Part shown: piece after piece, positions 52,638-62,397 of the stretch
Position numbering within the stretch: position 1 is the stretch's first letter
Layout of the letters: the number at the start of each line of letters is the position of its first letter
NCBI GenBank assembly: GCA_947501105.1
Contig: CANMUP010000001.1
Coordinates: 496,001 to 560,000, forward strand
DNA: 64,000 nt
Direction: 5' to 3'
Source of the DNA: an uncultured Flaviramulus sp.
Lineage (GTDB): Bacteria; Bacteroidota; Bacteroidia; Flavobacteriales; Flavobacteriaceae
Translations under genes and position numbers: made by a program
The notes under the pieces: model-generated
What the model was told of the DNA's origin: nothing
The model's database searches: none
The model's input: only the letters and a program-made list of their open reading frames with translations

Positions 52638-53420
52638 ATGAGTTTTTCAAAATGGATAGGAGCCTCATTAGGCTGGTCGTTTGGTGGGCCAATCGGCGCC
52701 ATAATAGGGTTAGCATTAGGTAGTGTAGTCGATGCTATGGCTGATGGTAAAAACAGCCCTTTTTTGGGTCAAGGCAACCCACAACGCAGACAAAGAAGAA
52801 CCACTTCCAGAACACAACCAAGGCAACGTCCACAAACACAATCAGGCGATTTTGAGGTAAGTTTACTTATACTCGCATCTATTGTTATAAAAGCCGATGG
52901 AAAACAAGACCAGCGTGAGTTAGATTTTGTGCGTCAACAATTCTTAAATATGTACGGTAAAGTGCGCGCAAATCATGCCTTTAAACTGTTTAAAAATATA
53001 AACAAACAAAATAATATTTCTACACGTCAAGTGTGTTTGCAAATCAAGCAAATGATGGATCATCCATCACGTTTGCAGCTCATGCACTTTCTTTTTGGTA
53101 TAGCTAAAGCCGACGGTTTTGTAACCGATGATGAGGTAAAACAAATTTATACCATAGCTGGTTATTTAGGTATTAGCTCGAAAGATTACGAGAGTATAAA
53201 AGCCATGTTTTATAACAGCCAGGAAAATGCGTATAAAATTTTAGAAATTGATAAAAGTGCTACTAACGACGAGATTAAAAAAGCCTACCGAAAAATGGCT
53301 AAAAAATACCATCCAGATAAGGTAATTCACTTAGGTAAAGAACATCAAAAAGGTGCCGAAGAAAAATTCAGACAAGTTCAGGCCGCTTATGAGCAGTTGC
53401 AAAAAGAACGTAGGTTTTGA
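52638..53420 (+). CDS. TerB-like domain plus C-terminal J domain (DjlA-like)
   Basis: 260 residues. A Gly-rich hydrophobic N-terminus ([25 protein letters not shown], about 8-34) could insert in the membrane. A low-complexity Gln/Arg stretch follows, then a TerB/DjlA-type helical domain (about 74-190, [27 protein letters not shown] and a [17 protein letters not shown] segment) and a C-terminal J domain (about 195-255) with the HPD motif (AKKYHPDKV). It should stimulate a Hsp70 partner near the membrane. Confidence 0.9.
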   Translation: MSFSKWIGASLGWSFGGPIGAIIGLALGSVVDAMADGKNSPFLGQGNPQRRQRRTTSRTQPRQRPQTQSGDFEVSLLILASIVIKADGKQDQRELDFVRQQFLNMYGKVRANHAFKLFKNINKQNNISTRQVCLQIKQMMDHPSRLQLMHFLFGIAKADGFVTDDEVKQIYTIAGYLGISSKDYESIKAMFYNSQENAYKILEIDKSATNDEIKKAYRKMAKKYHPDKVIHLGKEHQKGAEEKFRQVQAAYEQLQKERRF

Positions 53421-53424
53421 TTTT

Positions 53425-53510
53425 TTGTCATTTCGACAGCAGGAGAAATCTCATAATTATGTAAGCAAAAGGATGTGATATCTTACTCGTGCCTCATTTC
53501 GACATGACAA
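53425..53510 (+). repeat. 84-87 bp palindromic repeat, intergenic copy after the TerB-DnaJ gene
   Basis: Outer arms TTGTCAT (53425-53431) and ATGACAA (53504-53510), 86 bp in all, with CATTTCGACAGC at the left and CATTTCGACATG at the right. Inner part GAAATCTC...GATATCTTACTCG resembles the other copies. Confidence 0.8.
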
Positions 53511-53588
53511 ACATCATCATTATTAAAATATTTAAATAAATTTAGGAGACCTTTTCACAATTTGACCATTAAGTAATAAACCAGTTTT

Positions 53589-54128
53589 ATGAACGATAAA
53601 AAAATCTTAGAACTCTTCAAAGATGGTCAGCGCGAAAAAGCCTTTGTAAAATTATATAGTTTATATCCTAAAATTGAAACACTCATTCTTTCAAAAGGAG
53701 GAAATAAACAAGATGCTTCAGATGTTTTTCAGGAAGCTTTAATTATACTAAACAGAAATCTAGAAAAATCAGATTTTAAACTCACCTCTTCATTTTACAC
53801 GTACTTATATTCCGTATCGCGATTTATTTGGAAGGATACTCAAAAGAAATTTTCAAAACAAGAATTACACAATTTAAACGACATAGAAGTTGAATCCTTC
53901 CATAGTGTTTTAGAAGAAAAGAAATATCAACTTGCAGAACTCGCATTCCTCAAATTAGGAGAACGATGTCGGCAACTTTTACAACTGTTTTATCAAAAAG
54001 CCATGTCTTTTAAAGATATAGCTAAAGTGATGCAATTCAAATCTGAAAAGATTGCAAAAAACCAGAAGTATAAGTGCTTAATAAAAGCAAAAGACATCTA
54101 TCGAAATAGTAAAACGGTTCGATCTTAA
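53589..54128 (+). CDS. ECF-type RNA polymerase sigma factor
   Basis: 179 residues. Region 2 is represented by ALIILNRNLEKSDFKLTSSFYTYLYSVSRFIWKD, and region 4 by LAFLKLGERCRQLLQLFYQKAMSFKDIAKVMQFKSEKIAKNQKYKCLIKAKDIYR. The gene is 11 bp before the anti-sigma gene. Target promoters unknown. Confidence 0.9.
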   Translation: MNDKKILELFKDGQREKAFVKLYSLYPKIETLILSKGGNKQDASDVFQEALIILNRNLEKSDFKLTSSFYTYLYSVSRFIWKDTQKKFSKQELHNLNDIEVESFHSVLEEKKYQLAELAFLKLGERCRQLLQLFYQKAMSFKDIAKVMQFKSEKIAKNQKYKCLIKAKDIYRNSKTVRS

Positions 54129-54139
54129 TTTAGGAAATC

Positions 54140-55714
54140 ATGGAAAATCATATACAAAACATAGAGTTAATAAATAACTATTTAAACAAAACGCTTTCGG
54201 GGGAAGAATTGAAGGCTTTTGAAAATCGTTTAAAAGTAGATGAATCCTTTGCAAAAGAATTTGAGACGCATGTTCTTTTTTTAGAAGGATTAAATCGCCA
54301 ACAATTAAAAGAAGAAATCAAAAAAGTAAAACAGTCTTATGTTAAAAGCAAATGGTTTAAGTATTTAGTGTTTACTTCCGGATTAGTATTGGCTTTATTG
54401 GTAATCATCTATTTTAATGGGTTCAACTCTGATAAAGAATATTTAAAAGGCAAAATGAATTTTGAATCAGAATATATTCAAAATTTTAAAGTTGATACAG
54501 ATTCAATTGTTGAAATAGTTGGAGAAAAAGGAACTGTGATACGATTTAATCCAAAAGATTTAGAAACAATTTCAAACAAGTCATTTACTGGAGATTCTTT
54601 AAGTATAGAATTGATTGAATTAACTACTAAACAGGATTTACTTTTAGCAAATGCTCAGACAGTTTCTGATGGTAAATGGTTAATTTCTGGAGGTGCTTTT
54701 AAAATTGGTATTAAGGCTCATGGAGAGTTTTTGATTTTGAAGAAAGATAAAATTATGAATGCTACGTTTCCTAAAAGCACAAATGAACCCAATATGGAGT
54801 TGTTTTATGGTAAAAGAGACAAAAGAGGTATGATGAATTGGAAACCTATTGGTGATTCACTAAGACTCAATCCTTATGTAATTTTAATTGAAGAAGGATA
54901 TGTGATTGATGTTGAGTTTACTAAGCTATATGGTGTGGATGGTTTTAAAGAAGTTTATGTTTGTGATACTTTGGGTTTTTTAAGAACTAAAGATGTAAAG
55001 GAGAGGCTGCCTAAGGGAAATTTTTATAATTATAATATTGATACTCTAAGAATTCTAAAAGAACGCGTAAAAATTATTGATGATAAATATGATTGTGAAT
55101 GGTCTTGGATTGATATTATAAAAACCTTTAAAACCAAGACTCTAGATTCTTTATATCGAAAAAAAGAAGTAGTAATTGATTCAGTTTTAATTGATTTAGA
55201 TATTAACTTTGCTTCAGAATGCAGAGAGATATGGGGTGAGGTAACTAGACAGATTTCTAAGCGTGAACATGATACTTTGAGAGATGTTTTTTCTAAGGTT
55301 GAATATGAAAAGCAAAGGTCAAAATATTATATGGATGTTGAAGAAATTAAGCGCTTTGATAATATTGCTGATAGTATATATCAATCCATTGAAATATCCA
55401 AACTAGGCTGGATAAACATCGATAAGTTTGCTTTAGATGAAGAAAAAGTCAATGTTAAACTTAGTATTAGTATAAATACAAATTTTAATGAAATTCGTGT
55501 TATTGACAAAAGGAATAATACCATACTAAATGTTTATGGAAATCAAATAGATTTACCAGTTAATAGAAGTTTTCAAATCATTGCTTTTGGTGTAAAAGGG
55601 AAAGATATTTATGGGTTTAAAAAATCAGTTAGATTTAGTAAAAATGGGAACTTAAAAGTAGATTATAAAAAGATAGATGAATCTCAAATAAAGTCAATCT
55701 TAGTTATTGATTAG
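54140..55714 (+). CDS. Putative anti-sigma factor with a long exported domain
   Basis: 524 residues. The cytosolic N-terminus (1-75) has an acidic/amphipathic helical segment and NYLNKTLSGEELKAFENRLKVD, similar to Bacteroidota anti-sigma or zinc-finger-lacking ECF-linked proteins. A single TM lies at about 73-92 (YLVFTSGLVLALLVIIYF), and then a large exported part of about 430 residues with no domain I recognise. The location just after the ECF gene argues for membrane-held sigma control. It overlaps the convergent HEAT gene by 4 bp. Confidence 0.75.
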   Translation: MENHIQNIELINNYLNKTLSGEELKAFENRLKVDESFAKEFETHVLFLEGLNRQQLKEEIKKVKQSYVKSKWFKYLVFTSGLVLALLVIIYFNGFNSDKEYLKGKMNFESEYIQNFKVDTDSIVEIVGEKGTVIRFNPKDLETISNKSFTGDSLSIELIELTTKQDLLLANAQTVSDGKWLISGGAFKIGIKAHGEFLILKKDKIMNATFPKSTNEPNMELFYGKRDKRGMMNWKPIGDSLRLNPYVILIEEGYVIDVEFTKLYGVDGFKEVYVCDTLGFLRTKDVKERLPKGNFYNYNIDTLRILKERVKIIDDKYDCEWSWIDIIKTFKTKTLDSLYRKKEVVIDSVLIDLDINFASECREIWGEVTRQISKREHDTLRDVFSKVEYEKQRSKYYMDVEEIKRFDNIADSIYQSIEISKLGWINIDKFALDEEKVNVKLSISINTNFNEIRVIDKRNNTILNVYGNQIDLPVNRSFQIIAFGVKGKDIYGFKKSVRFSKNGNLKVDYKKIDESQIKSILVID

Positions 55715-56490
55715 TTTTTATAACTCCCATCAATAAAATCAATAGCTTCCTGTTGGGTTAAAACAGCAAACTTTTTATAACGATTGTGCACATCAACAAT
55801 TTCATCTAAAGCTTTTTCAACTAGCAGTTTGTTTTTCCAAGTATTAAGATGGGTAACTACGGTTTTTAAACAGCCTTTTTTATATGCTATTTGTCCTATA
55901 ACATGAATTAAAGTATCCGATACACGTTTGGTTTCATCAAACTCTAACGTTTTTAATAAAGGCAAAATGTCTTGAGGATGTGTACGCCCGCGTAACTCAA
56001 TACCATGACAGATTTCTCTTCGTACTTCTTTGTCAGGGTGCTTTAAATAAGTTTTCGCCCAAGCTAAAACAGGAACAGGATTGCGCTCGCCCATTTTTTT
56101 AACCGAACCAATCACCGCATTTCTAACCGAGTGGTGCTTATCAAATAAGCCAACATCAAAAAAGTGTTGCACCTTATTAAAATGAAATTTACCAATTTCG
56201 CCAGCTGCATTTACAACAGTTTGTCTTACTTTGCTTGCACTGAGCGTAGTCGAAGTGTCAGACTCTAATAAGTTTTTTAAAGTTGAAAGAATATGTTGTT
56301 GTAATTCTGGTTTGTTATAAAAAATTTTCCCAATGGCTAAATACCCTGTTTTTCGAATATAGGTGTCTTCATCAGAAAAGTATTTGATGATGTTTTCTGT
56401 TATGTCAGAAGATAAATCATTTTGAATATCTTGATTAATTTTTTCAACTAAAACAAGGCGTTCTTCTTTTGATAAATCGTAAAATGCCAT
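55711..56490 (-). CDS. HEAT-repeat protein with a palindromic repeat in its reading frame
   Basis: 259 residues, helical throughout, with HEAT-like units such as YIRKTGYLAIGKIF, VRQTVVNAAGEIGKF, SVRNAVIGSVKKMGE, EVRREICHGIELRG and RVSDTLIHVIGQIAY, similar to the DNA alkylation repair-like HEAT family. Between unit helices (residues 78-85), the peptide DTSTTLSA is encoded by the 22-bp palindromic repeat at 56238-56259 on the minus strand. It starts two bases after the stop of the upstream winged-helix gene, so the two are likely co-transcribed. Function unknown. Confidence 0.82.
   Translation of the reverse strand: MAFYDLSKEERLVLVEKINQDIQNDLSSDITENIIKYFSDEDTYIRKTGYLAIGKIFYNKPELQQHILSTLKNLLESDTSTTLSASKVRQTVVNAAGEIGKFHFNKVQHFFDVGLFDKHHSVRNAVIGSVKKMGERNPVPVLAWAKTYLKHPDKEVRREICHGIELRGRTHPQDILPLLKTLEFDETKRVSDTLIHVIGQIAYKKGCLKTVVTHLNTWKNKLLVEKALDEIVDVHNRYKKFAVLTQQEAIDFIDGSYKN
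56238..56259 (-). repeat. 22-bp dispersed palindromic repeat, in-frame copy in the HEAT gene
   Basis: Plus strand CACTGAGCGTAGT...GTGTC, 20 of 22 bases as at 5884-5905. It adds DTSTTLS to the HEAT protein in the same frame in which the ABM gene reads DTTTSLS. Confidence 0.85.
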
Positions 56491-56491
56491 A

Positions 56492-57349
56492 TTAATTTAC
56501 TTCAAGTTTATAACCAACACCATGAATATTAATGATGTTTATAGAAGCATCATCTTTAAACTTTTTTCTAAGCTTAGATATAAAAGTGTCTAGGCTTCTA
56601 TCTACGAAAACCCCATTATCTTCCCAGATTTCTTTTACAAGTACTTCGCGTTTCACTACTTGGTTTTGATTCGCACTAAGTATAGTCATTAATTCACATT
56701 CTTTAACCGATAGCTTTATTTCAACACTTTCTTTTATTAATTTATTCTGGTCTTTATAAAACCGATAATGTCCAATTTTTGAATAAGGTAAAGCATCCTT
56801 TTCAGTGCTTGTTTTATTACGGAATTTCATTTTATATAAAAACCCAAAACCGACTAGAGCAATAAAAATTATTAGAAATAAAAAATAAGGATTCTTAAAA
56901 ATTATAGACGACTTGTTTTCAAGAAAAAGCACCTTAATAGTGTAACAATCGTTAGGCAGCTTTCTCTCTAAACACGGAATAATATCATTCTCGGTTAAGC
57001 CAGTAATTTGATAACTATATGATACTTCTTCATTTTCACAATTAATGACTTCAACAATATAGCGCTTAGGTAATTTGGCAGTGTTTAAACTTCGCTTAGT
57101 AAAAGCCACTAAACTATCTGGAGCAATTGATAAGGTGTTTTGAAAAGAAATTTCATAGTCGTTGTCGGCGGTTTTAATAATAGGTAATATTAAAGATGTA
57201 GAATCGTTACTCGCTAACATTAATTTATTACCAACATCTCTTAAAGCCACTTTAACCGTTTCAGAAAAATGATTCTGAGGCGTATCATTTACACAACCAA
57301 TCAGCGTGAAAAATAATATTGTCAATAAAAGAAAAAGAGATTTTTTCAT
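56492..57349 (-). CDS. Membrane-anchored winged-helix regulator
   Basis: The start is set at MKKSLFLLLTILFFTLIGC (57349); 13 upstream codons carry no signal features. The N-terminus reads as a lipoprotein or signal segment (lipobox LIGC). A periplasmic sensor domain of about 130 residues with six Cys or so follows, then a TM (about 158-178, NPYFLFLIIFIALVGFGFLY) and a cytosolic OmpR/PhoB-type winged helix (about 200-286, ELMTILSANQNQVVKREVLVKEIWED...SLDTFISKLRKKF...VGYKL). The order is the reverse of ToxR, with DNA binding at the C-terminus. It probably senses the envelope and controls the divergent yceI/WD40 pair. Confidence 0.87.
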   Translation of the reverse strand: MKKSLFLLLTILFFTLIGCVNDTPQNHFSETVKVALRDVGNKLMLASNDSTSLILPIIKTADNDYEISFQNTLSIAPDSLVAFTKRSLNTAKLPKRYIVEVINCENEEVSYSYQITGLTENDIIPCLERKLPNDCYTIKVLFLENKSSIIFKNPYFLFLIIFIALVGFGFLYKMKFRNKTSTEKDALPYSKIGHYRFYKDQNKLIKESVEIKLSVKECELMTILSANQNQVVKREVLVKEIWEDNGVFVDRSLDTFISKLRKKFKDDASINIINIHGVGYKLEVN

Positions 57350-57475
57350 GGTGACGTTTAAAACAGTTAAATAAATGAAAATTTTCAACTTTTTGCACCT
57401 GTTTCACACTTCTTTCACATTTTTTTTACAAAACAGGAACACAATGCATTTAGTTTTACAGGAAAATATAAACAG

Positions 57476-58051
57476 ATGAAAAAAGCAACAATTTTATTAT
57501 TCCTTCTTTGTTCAATAGTTAGTTTTAGTCAACAAGAAGTATTAATCAACACTAAAGCGAGTATTGTAAATTGGAAAGGATCAATGCTTTTTAGTTTTGG
57601 TGGACACCACGGTACAGTTAATTTTAAAGAAGGTAAAATTATTAAAACAAACAATAAAATTACTGGAGGAACTTTTACTGTAGACATGACATCTCTAATC
57701 AATACTGGTGGTGATTACAGTGAAGATTTGGTAAAACATTTAAAAGACGAAGATTTTTTTAACGTTAAAAAATATTCAACAGCAAAATTGGTAATAACTA
57801 AGGTAGAATATCAGAAAAACGGTCGATTAAAGATGCATGCAAACCTTTCCATAAAAGAAATTACAAAACCGATTTTGTTTGAAGCCAAATTAAATTCAGA
57901 TGGCACAAAACTAGAAGCCAAATTTAAGATAGATAGAACAGATTGGAATATTCTTTATGGGGCCAAAGGTGTAGTTAAAGTAAAAGATTATGCGATTTCT
58001 GATGCTATAGAGTTTGATGTTATTGTATTTTTTGGTGAAGATAAATGTTAA
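57476..58051 (+). CDS. YceI family periplasmic protein
   Basis: 191 residues. Signal peptide (MKKATILLFLLCSIVSFSQ) then the YceI lipocalin-like barrel: SIVNWKGSMLFSFGGHHGTVNFKEG, GGTFTVDMTSL, DLVKHLKDEDFFNVKKYSTAKL and LSIKEITKPI. Family members bind isoprenoid or other lipids in the periplasm. Its stop overlaps the start of the WD40 gene by 7 bp, so translation is coupled. Confidence 0.92.
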   Translation: MKKATILLFLLCSIVSFSQQEVLINTKASIVNWKGSMLFSFGGHHGTVNFKEGKIIKTNNKITGGTFTVDMTSLINTGGDYSEDLVKHLKDEDFFNVKKYSTAKLVITKVEYQKNGRLKMHANLSIKEITKPILFEAKLNSDGTKLEAKFKIDRTDWNILYGAKGVVKVKDYAISDAIEFDVIVFFGEDKC

Positions 58052-59001
58052 GAACAGCACACATCCTTTTTTTCATGTTTTTGGCATCCAATGTTTTTTG
58101 CCAACAAAACGAGTATAATAAAACGTTGTGGACTGTTGCCTGGAGCCCCGATGGTAAGTATTTAGCAACTGGAGGGGATCAAGATGAGTTAATGCTATTT
58201 GATGGAAAAACTTTTGAATTGATTAAAACTTACCCAGTTAAAGATGTGCAACTAAGCAGGCTTAAATGGCACCCTTTTCAAAATAAACTAGCAGTTATAA
58301 CTCAGAGTAGAACATTTAAAGCAAAAATCCTTGATCTTGATAACGATTCTTGGACTGATTTAAGAGGATTGAAGAATAGCTTTAGAGCATTAGGGTGGAA
58401 TTATACAGGTGAATTTTTAGCCGTTTCAGAGCTTGAAAGCTTTGTTTCAATATTTAATATTGACGGTACTCGCGTAAGCAGATTTAAAGCAGATAAAAAG
58501 GGAGCTGCTGGATTAGATTGGCACCCTAAAAGCAACATATTAGCTACTGTTGGAACTAAAGTTGGGATTTTTAATCATTTAGGAGACACTTTAAAAATAT
58601 TTGAAACAAGAAAAAAAGAACCTTTTTTACTTTGTATAGAGTGGCACAAATCAGGTAAGTTTTTTGCTGTTGGAGATTATGGCGATTTGGAGAAAGCAGA
58701 AAATAAATTAGTTCAATTTTGGAATATTGAAGGTGAAAAAATAAAAGAAATTGAAGGAAGCATTGCAGAGTACAGAAACCTTAGATGGAATAAAAAAGGA
58801 ACAAAATTAGCAACTGCAAGTGATGCTTTAAGAATTTGGTCTAAAAAAGGCAAATTATTATTTGAATCAAAATCTACAAATGATTATTTGTGGGGAATAG
58901 ATTGGAGTCCAAACGGGAAATTTATTATTACTTCAAGCCGAAAAGGAGTCATTGCAATTTGGAATAAAAAGGCAAAAAAGATTCAGGAATTAAAATATTA
59001 A
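58045..59001 (+). CDS. Secreted WD40 beta-propeller protein
   Basis: 318 residues. A signal peptide (AHILFFMFLASNVFCQQ) leads to seven WD-type blades (LWTVAWSPDGKYLATGGDQDELMLFDG, LKWHPFQNKLAVIT, LGWNYTGEFLAVS, LDWHPKSNILATVG, IEWHKSGKFFAVGDYG, LRWNKKGTKLATAS, IDWSPNGKFIITSS). It overlaps yceI and shares its transcript. No catalytic motif is present. Convergent overlap of 4 bp with the LD-carboxypeptidase gene. Confidence 0.9.
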   Translation: MLRTAHILFFMFLASNVFCQQNEYNKTLWTVAWSPDGKYLATGGDQDELMLFDGKTFELIKTYPVKDVQLSRLKWHPFQNKLAVITQSRTFKAKILDLDNDSWTDLRGLKNSFRALGWNYTGEFLAVSELESFVSIFNIDGTRVSRFKADKKGAAGLDWHPKSNILATVGTKVGIFNHLGDTLKIFETRKKEPFLLCIEWHKSGKFFAVGDYGDLEKAENKLVQFWNIEGEKIKEIEGSIAEYRNLRWNKKGTKLATASDALRIWSKKGKLLFESKSTNDYLWGIDWSPNGKFIITSSRKGVIAIWNKKAKKIQELKY

Positions 59002-60014
59002 TCTTCAAAAACAACAGTGCTTTTATCTTTAGCAACCGTCAATTTAATCGTTCTCCCTAAAATCATAGCACGATTGTCTTTTTCGTGTCCTGCAGGCATG
59101 TTAAATGCAATCGGGAAATCGTAATCAGCTAATGCATCTAAAATAAGTTGCTCAACAGATGTTCCCCAAAGGGTTGTGTTTTTTCGCATTTTGCTCATGT
59201 TGCCAACTATAAGACCTTTACAATTTTCAAAATATCCAGCACGTTTTAAGCTTTGTAACATGCGGTCTATATGATATTTGTATTCACCAATTTCTTCAAT
59301 GAACAATATTTTTCCAGAAGTATCTATGCTTGTTTTAGAGCCCAACATAGTATGCAACATGGTTAAATTACCACCAACAAGTTGTCCAGAACTGTTACCT
59401 GTTTTATTATACTTTGAACCTTCTAAAGTGTAGCTTATAGGTTTTCCAAAGGCAGCATCTTTAAAAGTAGAGACGATTTCTTCAATAGTGCTTAAATCAT
59501 CTTGTAAACTGGTACACATTAGGGCGTGAATACTTTGAAAACCATGATTATGAAATTGATTATGTAATGCTGTAATATCGCTGTAACCAATCAACCATTT
59601 AGGTTTTTTTTTGAATTTAGTATAATCTAATTTATCTAAAATCCTAACTGTGCCGTAGCCACCACGAGCACACCAAATGGCAGAAATTTTTGGGTCGTCC
59701 AAAGCATTTTGAAAATCTTCACAACGCTCATCATCGGTTCCAGCAAAATGATCTGCGGTGCTAAAAACATGTTTACCAACAATAGCGTGTAATCCCCAGC
59801 TTTTTAAAAGAGATTTAGCTTGTTCAACTTCTTTAGTTCGATTTTTTAAAACGCCAGAAGGCGCGACAATAGCAACTGTATCTCCAGCTTTTAAATACGG
59901 TGGTTGTATCAATGTAGTTGTTTTTTTAGACAATGATTCTTGTGCCGAAACAGTTTCTTTTCCAAAGAAAAGAATAGCACAACACAAGATAGTAATTAGT
60001 GAGATTTTTGACAT
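58998..60014 (-). CDS. LD-carboxypeptidase (S66 family)
   Basis: Starts at MSKISLITILCC (60014), giving a signal peptide ending SAQ; the five codons upstream (MYIYI) are doubtful. The S66 triad is present: Ser in GYSDITALH, Glu in LFIEEIGEY and His in MPAGHEKDN; the N-terminal segment is VAIVAPSG. It cleaves the terminal D-Ala from murein tetrapeptides. The exported form differs from the cytosolic E. coli enzyme and suggests periplasmic murein turnover. Convergent with the WD40 gene. Confidence 0.92.
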   Translation of the reverse strand: MSKISLITILCCAILFFGKETVSAQESLSKKTTTLIQPPYLKAGDTVAIVAPSGVLKNRTKEVEQAKSLLKSWGLHAIVGKHVFSTADHFAGTDDERCEDFQNALDDPKISAIWCARGGYGTVRILDKLDYTKFKKKPKWLIGYSDITALHNQFHNHGFQSIHALMCTSLQDDLSTIEEIVSTFKDAAFGKPISYTLEGSKYNKTGNSSGQLVGGNLTMLHTMLGSKTSIDTSGKILFIEEIGEYKYHIDRMLQSLKRAGYFENCKGLIVGNMSKMRKNTTLWGTSVEQLILDALADYDFPIAFNMPAGHEKDNRAMILGRTIKLTVAKDKSTVVFED

Positions 60015-60082
60015 AATGTAAATGTACATTTTTTTTCTAAATCGGAGTCAAAATGCGTACTTTTACGGCTTCAAAATAACTC

Positions 60083-60166
60083 GTCATTCCGAGCGAAGCG
60101 TGGGAATCTGTTTAATTTAATCTCTTGTTTATGAGTTTGCCACAGTCGTGCCTCCCTTGCAATGAC
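60083..60166 (+). repeat. 84-87 bp palindromic repeat, copy just upstream of metG
   Basis: Outer arms GTCATT / AATGAC, 84 bp, left end CCGAGCGAAGCGTGGGAATC and right end CCACAGTCGTGCCTCCC. It stops 26 bp before the metG ATG, so the metG promoter or leader is made partly of this element. Confidence 0.82.
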
Positions 60167-60192
60167 AATTATAATTTAATTTTTTGAGATTG

Positions 60193-62328
60193 ATGAACAA
60201 ACCAAAACGATATACAATTACTGCTGCGCTTCCTTATACTAACGGACCGATTCATATAGGTCATTTGGCCGGGGTTTATGTGCCAGCAGATATTTATGCA
60301 CGCTATTTACGTTTAACAGGAGAGGATGTGCTTTTTGTTTGCGGGAGTGACGAACATGGTGTGCCAATTACTATTAAAGCAAAGAACGAAGGGGTTTCCC
60401 CACAGGATATTGTTGATAAATATCATGCAATAATTAAAAACTCTTTTGAAGAATTTGGAATTACTTTCGATAATTATTCGCGTACGTCAGCCAAGATTCA
60501 TCACGATACAGCATCAGAATTCTTTACAACTTTAAATGATAAAGGTGAGTTTTTAGAAGAAACAACTGAGCAATTATACGATGAGGAAGCTAACCAGTTT
60601 TTAGCTGATCGTTTTGTAATTGGGACTTGCCCTAAATGTGGAAATGAAGAGAGTTATGGCGATCAATGTGAAAATTGCGGAACAAGTCATAATGCAACCG
60701 ATTTAATAAACCCTAAATCTGCTATAACAGGCAATGTGCCCTCTTTAAAACAAACAAAACATTGGTTTTTACCTTTAGATAAACACGAAGCATTTTTAAA
60801 AGAGTGGATTTTAAAAGGGCATAAAAAAGATTGGAAACCTAATGTATATGGGCAATGTAAATCTTGGATTGATGATGGGTTAAGACCACGAGCGGTTACT
60901 CGCGATTTAGACTGGGGAATTCCAGTACCAGCAGAGGGAGGAGAAGGCAAAGTACTTTACGTTTGGTTTGATGCGCCAATAGGTTATATTTCTTCAACTA
61001 AAGAATGGGCGGCAAGAGAAGGAAAAGATTGGGAGCCTTATTGGAAAAGCGAAGACACAAAATTGGTGCATTTTATAGGGAAAGATAATATTGTATTTCA
61101 CTGTATTATTTTCCCAGCTATGTTAAAAAGTGAGGGCTCTTACATTTTACCTGAAAATGTGCCTGCCAATGAGTTTTTGAATTTAGAAGGCAATAAACTA
61201 TCAACCTCTAAAAATTGGGCGGTTTGGTTACCAGAATATTTGGAAGACTTCCCAAATCAACAGGATGTATTGCGTTATGCTTTAACAGCTAATGCGCCTG
61301 AAACAAAAGATAATGATTTTACCTGGAAAGATTTTCAGGCAAGAAATAACAATGAGTTAGTTGCCATTTTCGGTAATTTTATTAATCGTGTGGTGGTATT
61401 AACTAACAAATATTATAGCGGAATTGTGCCAGCACCTAATGCATTAACTCAAGTAGATGAAGACACTTTAGCTACTGTAAAAGCATATCCAGATGTGATT
61501 ACCAGTTCCATTGAACGTTATCGTTTTAGAGAAGCCGGACAAGAACTTATGAATTTAGCTAGATTAGGAAACAAGTATTTAGCAGATGAAGAACCATGGA
61601 AAGTTATTAAGGTTGATGAAGATCGAACAAAAACGATTATGTATGTTGCTTTACAAATTGCATCAGCTTTGGCAACCTTGAGCGAGCCTTTTTTACCGTT
61701 TACATCTAATAAATTGAAAAATATTCTTGGTTTACGTCATAACGAGGAGCAAAGCGACGTGGTTATCTCTTCAATTGAAAAGATTGCCACAACTCATAAA
61801 AATGAGTCTCGCAATGACGCTTTATCTTGGAATGATATAAGCTCTAAAAACGTTTTGTTACCAGCAGGTCATCAAATAGGAAAGGCAGAATTGCTTTTTT
61901 CTAAAATTGAAGATGCTACAATTCAAGCACAATTAGATAAATTAGAAGCCAGTAAAAAAGCAAACGAAATTGCAAATGCTGTCGTAGAACCTCAAAAAGA
62001 CACTATCACTTTTGAAGATTTCACCAAATTAGACATTCGTGTGGGGACTATTCTAGAAGCTGAAAAAATGCCAAAAACTAAAAAGCTTTTAAAGCTTAAA
62101 GTAGATACAGGTATTGATGTTAGAACAATTGTTTCTGGGATTGCAGAAAGTTTTACTGCCGAACAGGTGCTTGGTAAAAAAGTAACAGTTTTAGTCAATT
62201 TAGCTCCAAGAGCTCTCCGTGGTGTTGAAAGCCAAGGTATGATTTTAATGACTGAAACTCCTGATGGTAAATTAGTGTTTGTAAATCCTGATGGTGCAAG
62301 TGCTGAAAATGGGTTAAGTATTAGCTAA
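60193..62328 (+). CDS. metG: Methionyl-tRNA synthetase with an in-frame palindromic repeat
   Basis: 711 residues from [18 protein letters not shown] (60193); the TTG at 60184 adds only MRL. HIGH (21-24), the zinc pairs CPKCG and CENCG, and KLSTS (335-339) mark a class I MetRS. The C-terminal tRNA-binding (Arc1p/EMAP-like) domain starts [27 protein letters not shown]. The 85-bp palindromic element 61735-61819 is read in frame and encodes about residues 515-543, beginning [10 protein letters not shown] and ending NESRNDA. It sits between the anticodon-binding helices and the linker [15 protein letters not shown]. No stop or frameshift results, so the enzyme should be full length and functional. 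Confidence 0.95.
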   Translation: MNKPKRYTITAALPYTNGPIHIGHLAGVYVPADIYARYLRLTGEDVLFVCGSDEHGVPITIKAKNEGVSPQDIVDKYHAIIKNSFEEFGITFDNYSRTSAKIHHDTASEFFTTLNDKGEFLEETTEQLYDEEANQFLADRFVIGTCPKCGNEESYGDQCENCGTSHNATDLINPKSAITGNVPSLKQTKHWFLPLDKHEAFLKEWILKGHKKDWKPNVYGQCKSWIDDGLRPRAVTRDLDWGIPVPAEGGEGKVLYVWFDAPIGYISSTKEWAAREGKDWEPYWKSEDTKLVHFIGKDNIVFHCIIFPAMLKSEGSYILPENVPANEFLNLEGNKLSTSKNWAVWLPEYLEDFPNQQDVLRYALTANAPETKDNDFTWKDFQARNNNELVAIFGNFINRVVVLTNKYYSGIVPAPNALTQVDEDTLATVKAYPDVITSSIERYRFREAGQELMNLARLGNKYLADEEPWKVIKVDEDRTKTIMYVALQIASALATLSEPFLPFTSNKLKNILGLRHNEEQSDVVISSIEKIATTHKNESRNDALSWNDISSKNVLLPAGHQIGKAELLFSKIEDATIQAQLDKLEASKKANEIANAVVEPQKDTITFEDFTKLDIRVGTILEAEKMPKTKKLLKLKVDTGIDVRTIVSGIAESFTAEQVLGKKVTVLVNLAPRALRGVESQGMILMTETPDGKLVFVNPDGASAENGLSIS
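61735..61819 (+). repeat. 84-87 bp palindromic repeat, in-frame copy inside metG
   Basis: Outer arms CGTCATAACGAG and CTCGCAATGACG pair at 10 of 12 positions; inner arms GTGGTTATCT and AGATTGCCAC pair at 8 of 10. The peptide it encodes is like those produced when this kind of repeat is translated elsewhere (recalled RHCEE-SD-AIS type peptides). Confidence 0.88.
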
Positions 62329-62397
62329 ATTTTTAAAGTTTTGCTTTAAATAAGCATTGTAAACTTGTTTAGAAAGCGTAAATGACGGGCTTATTCT

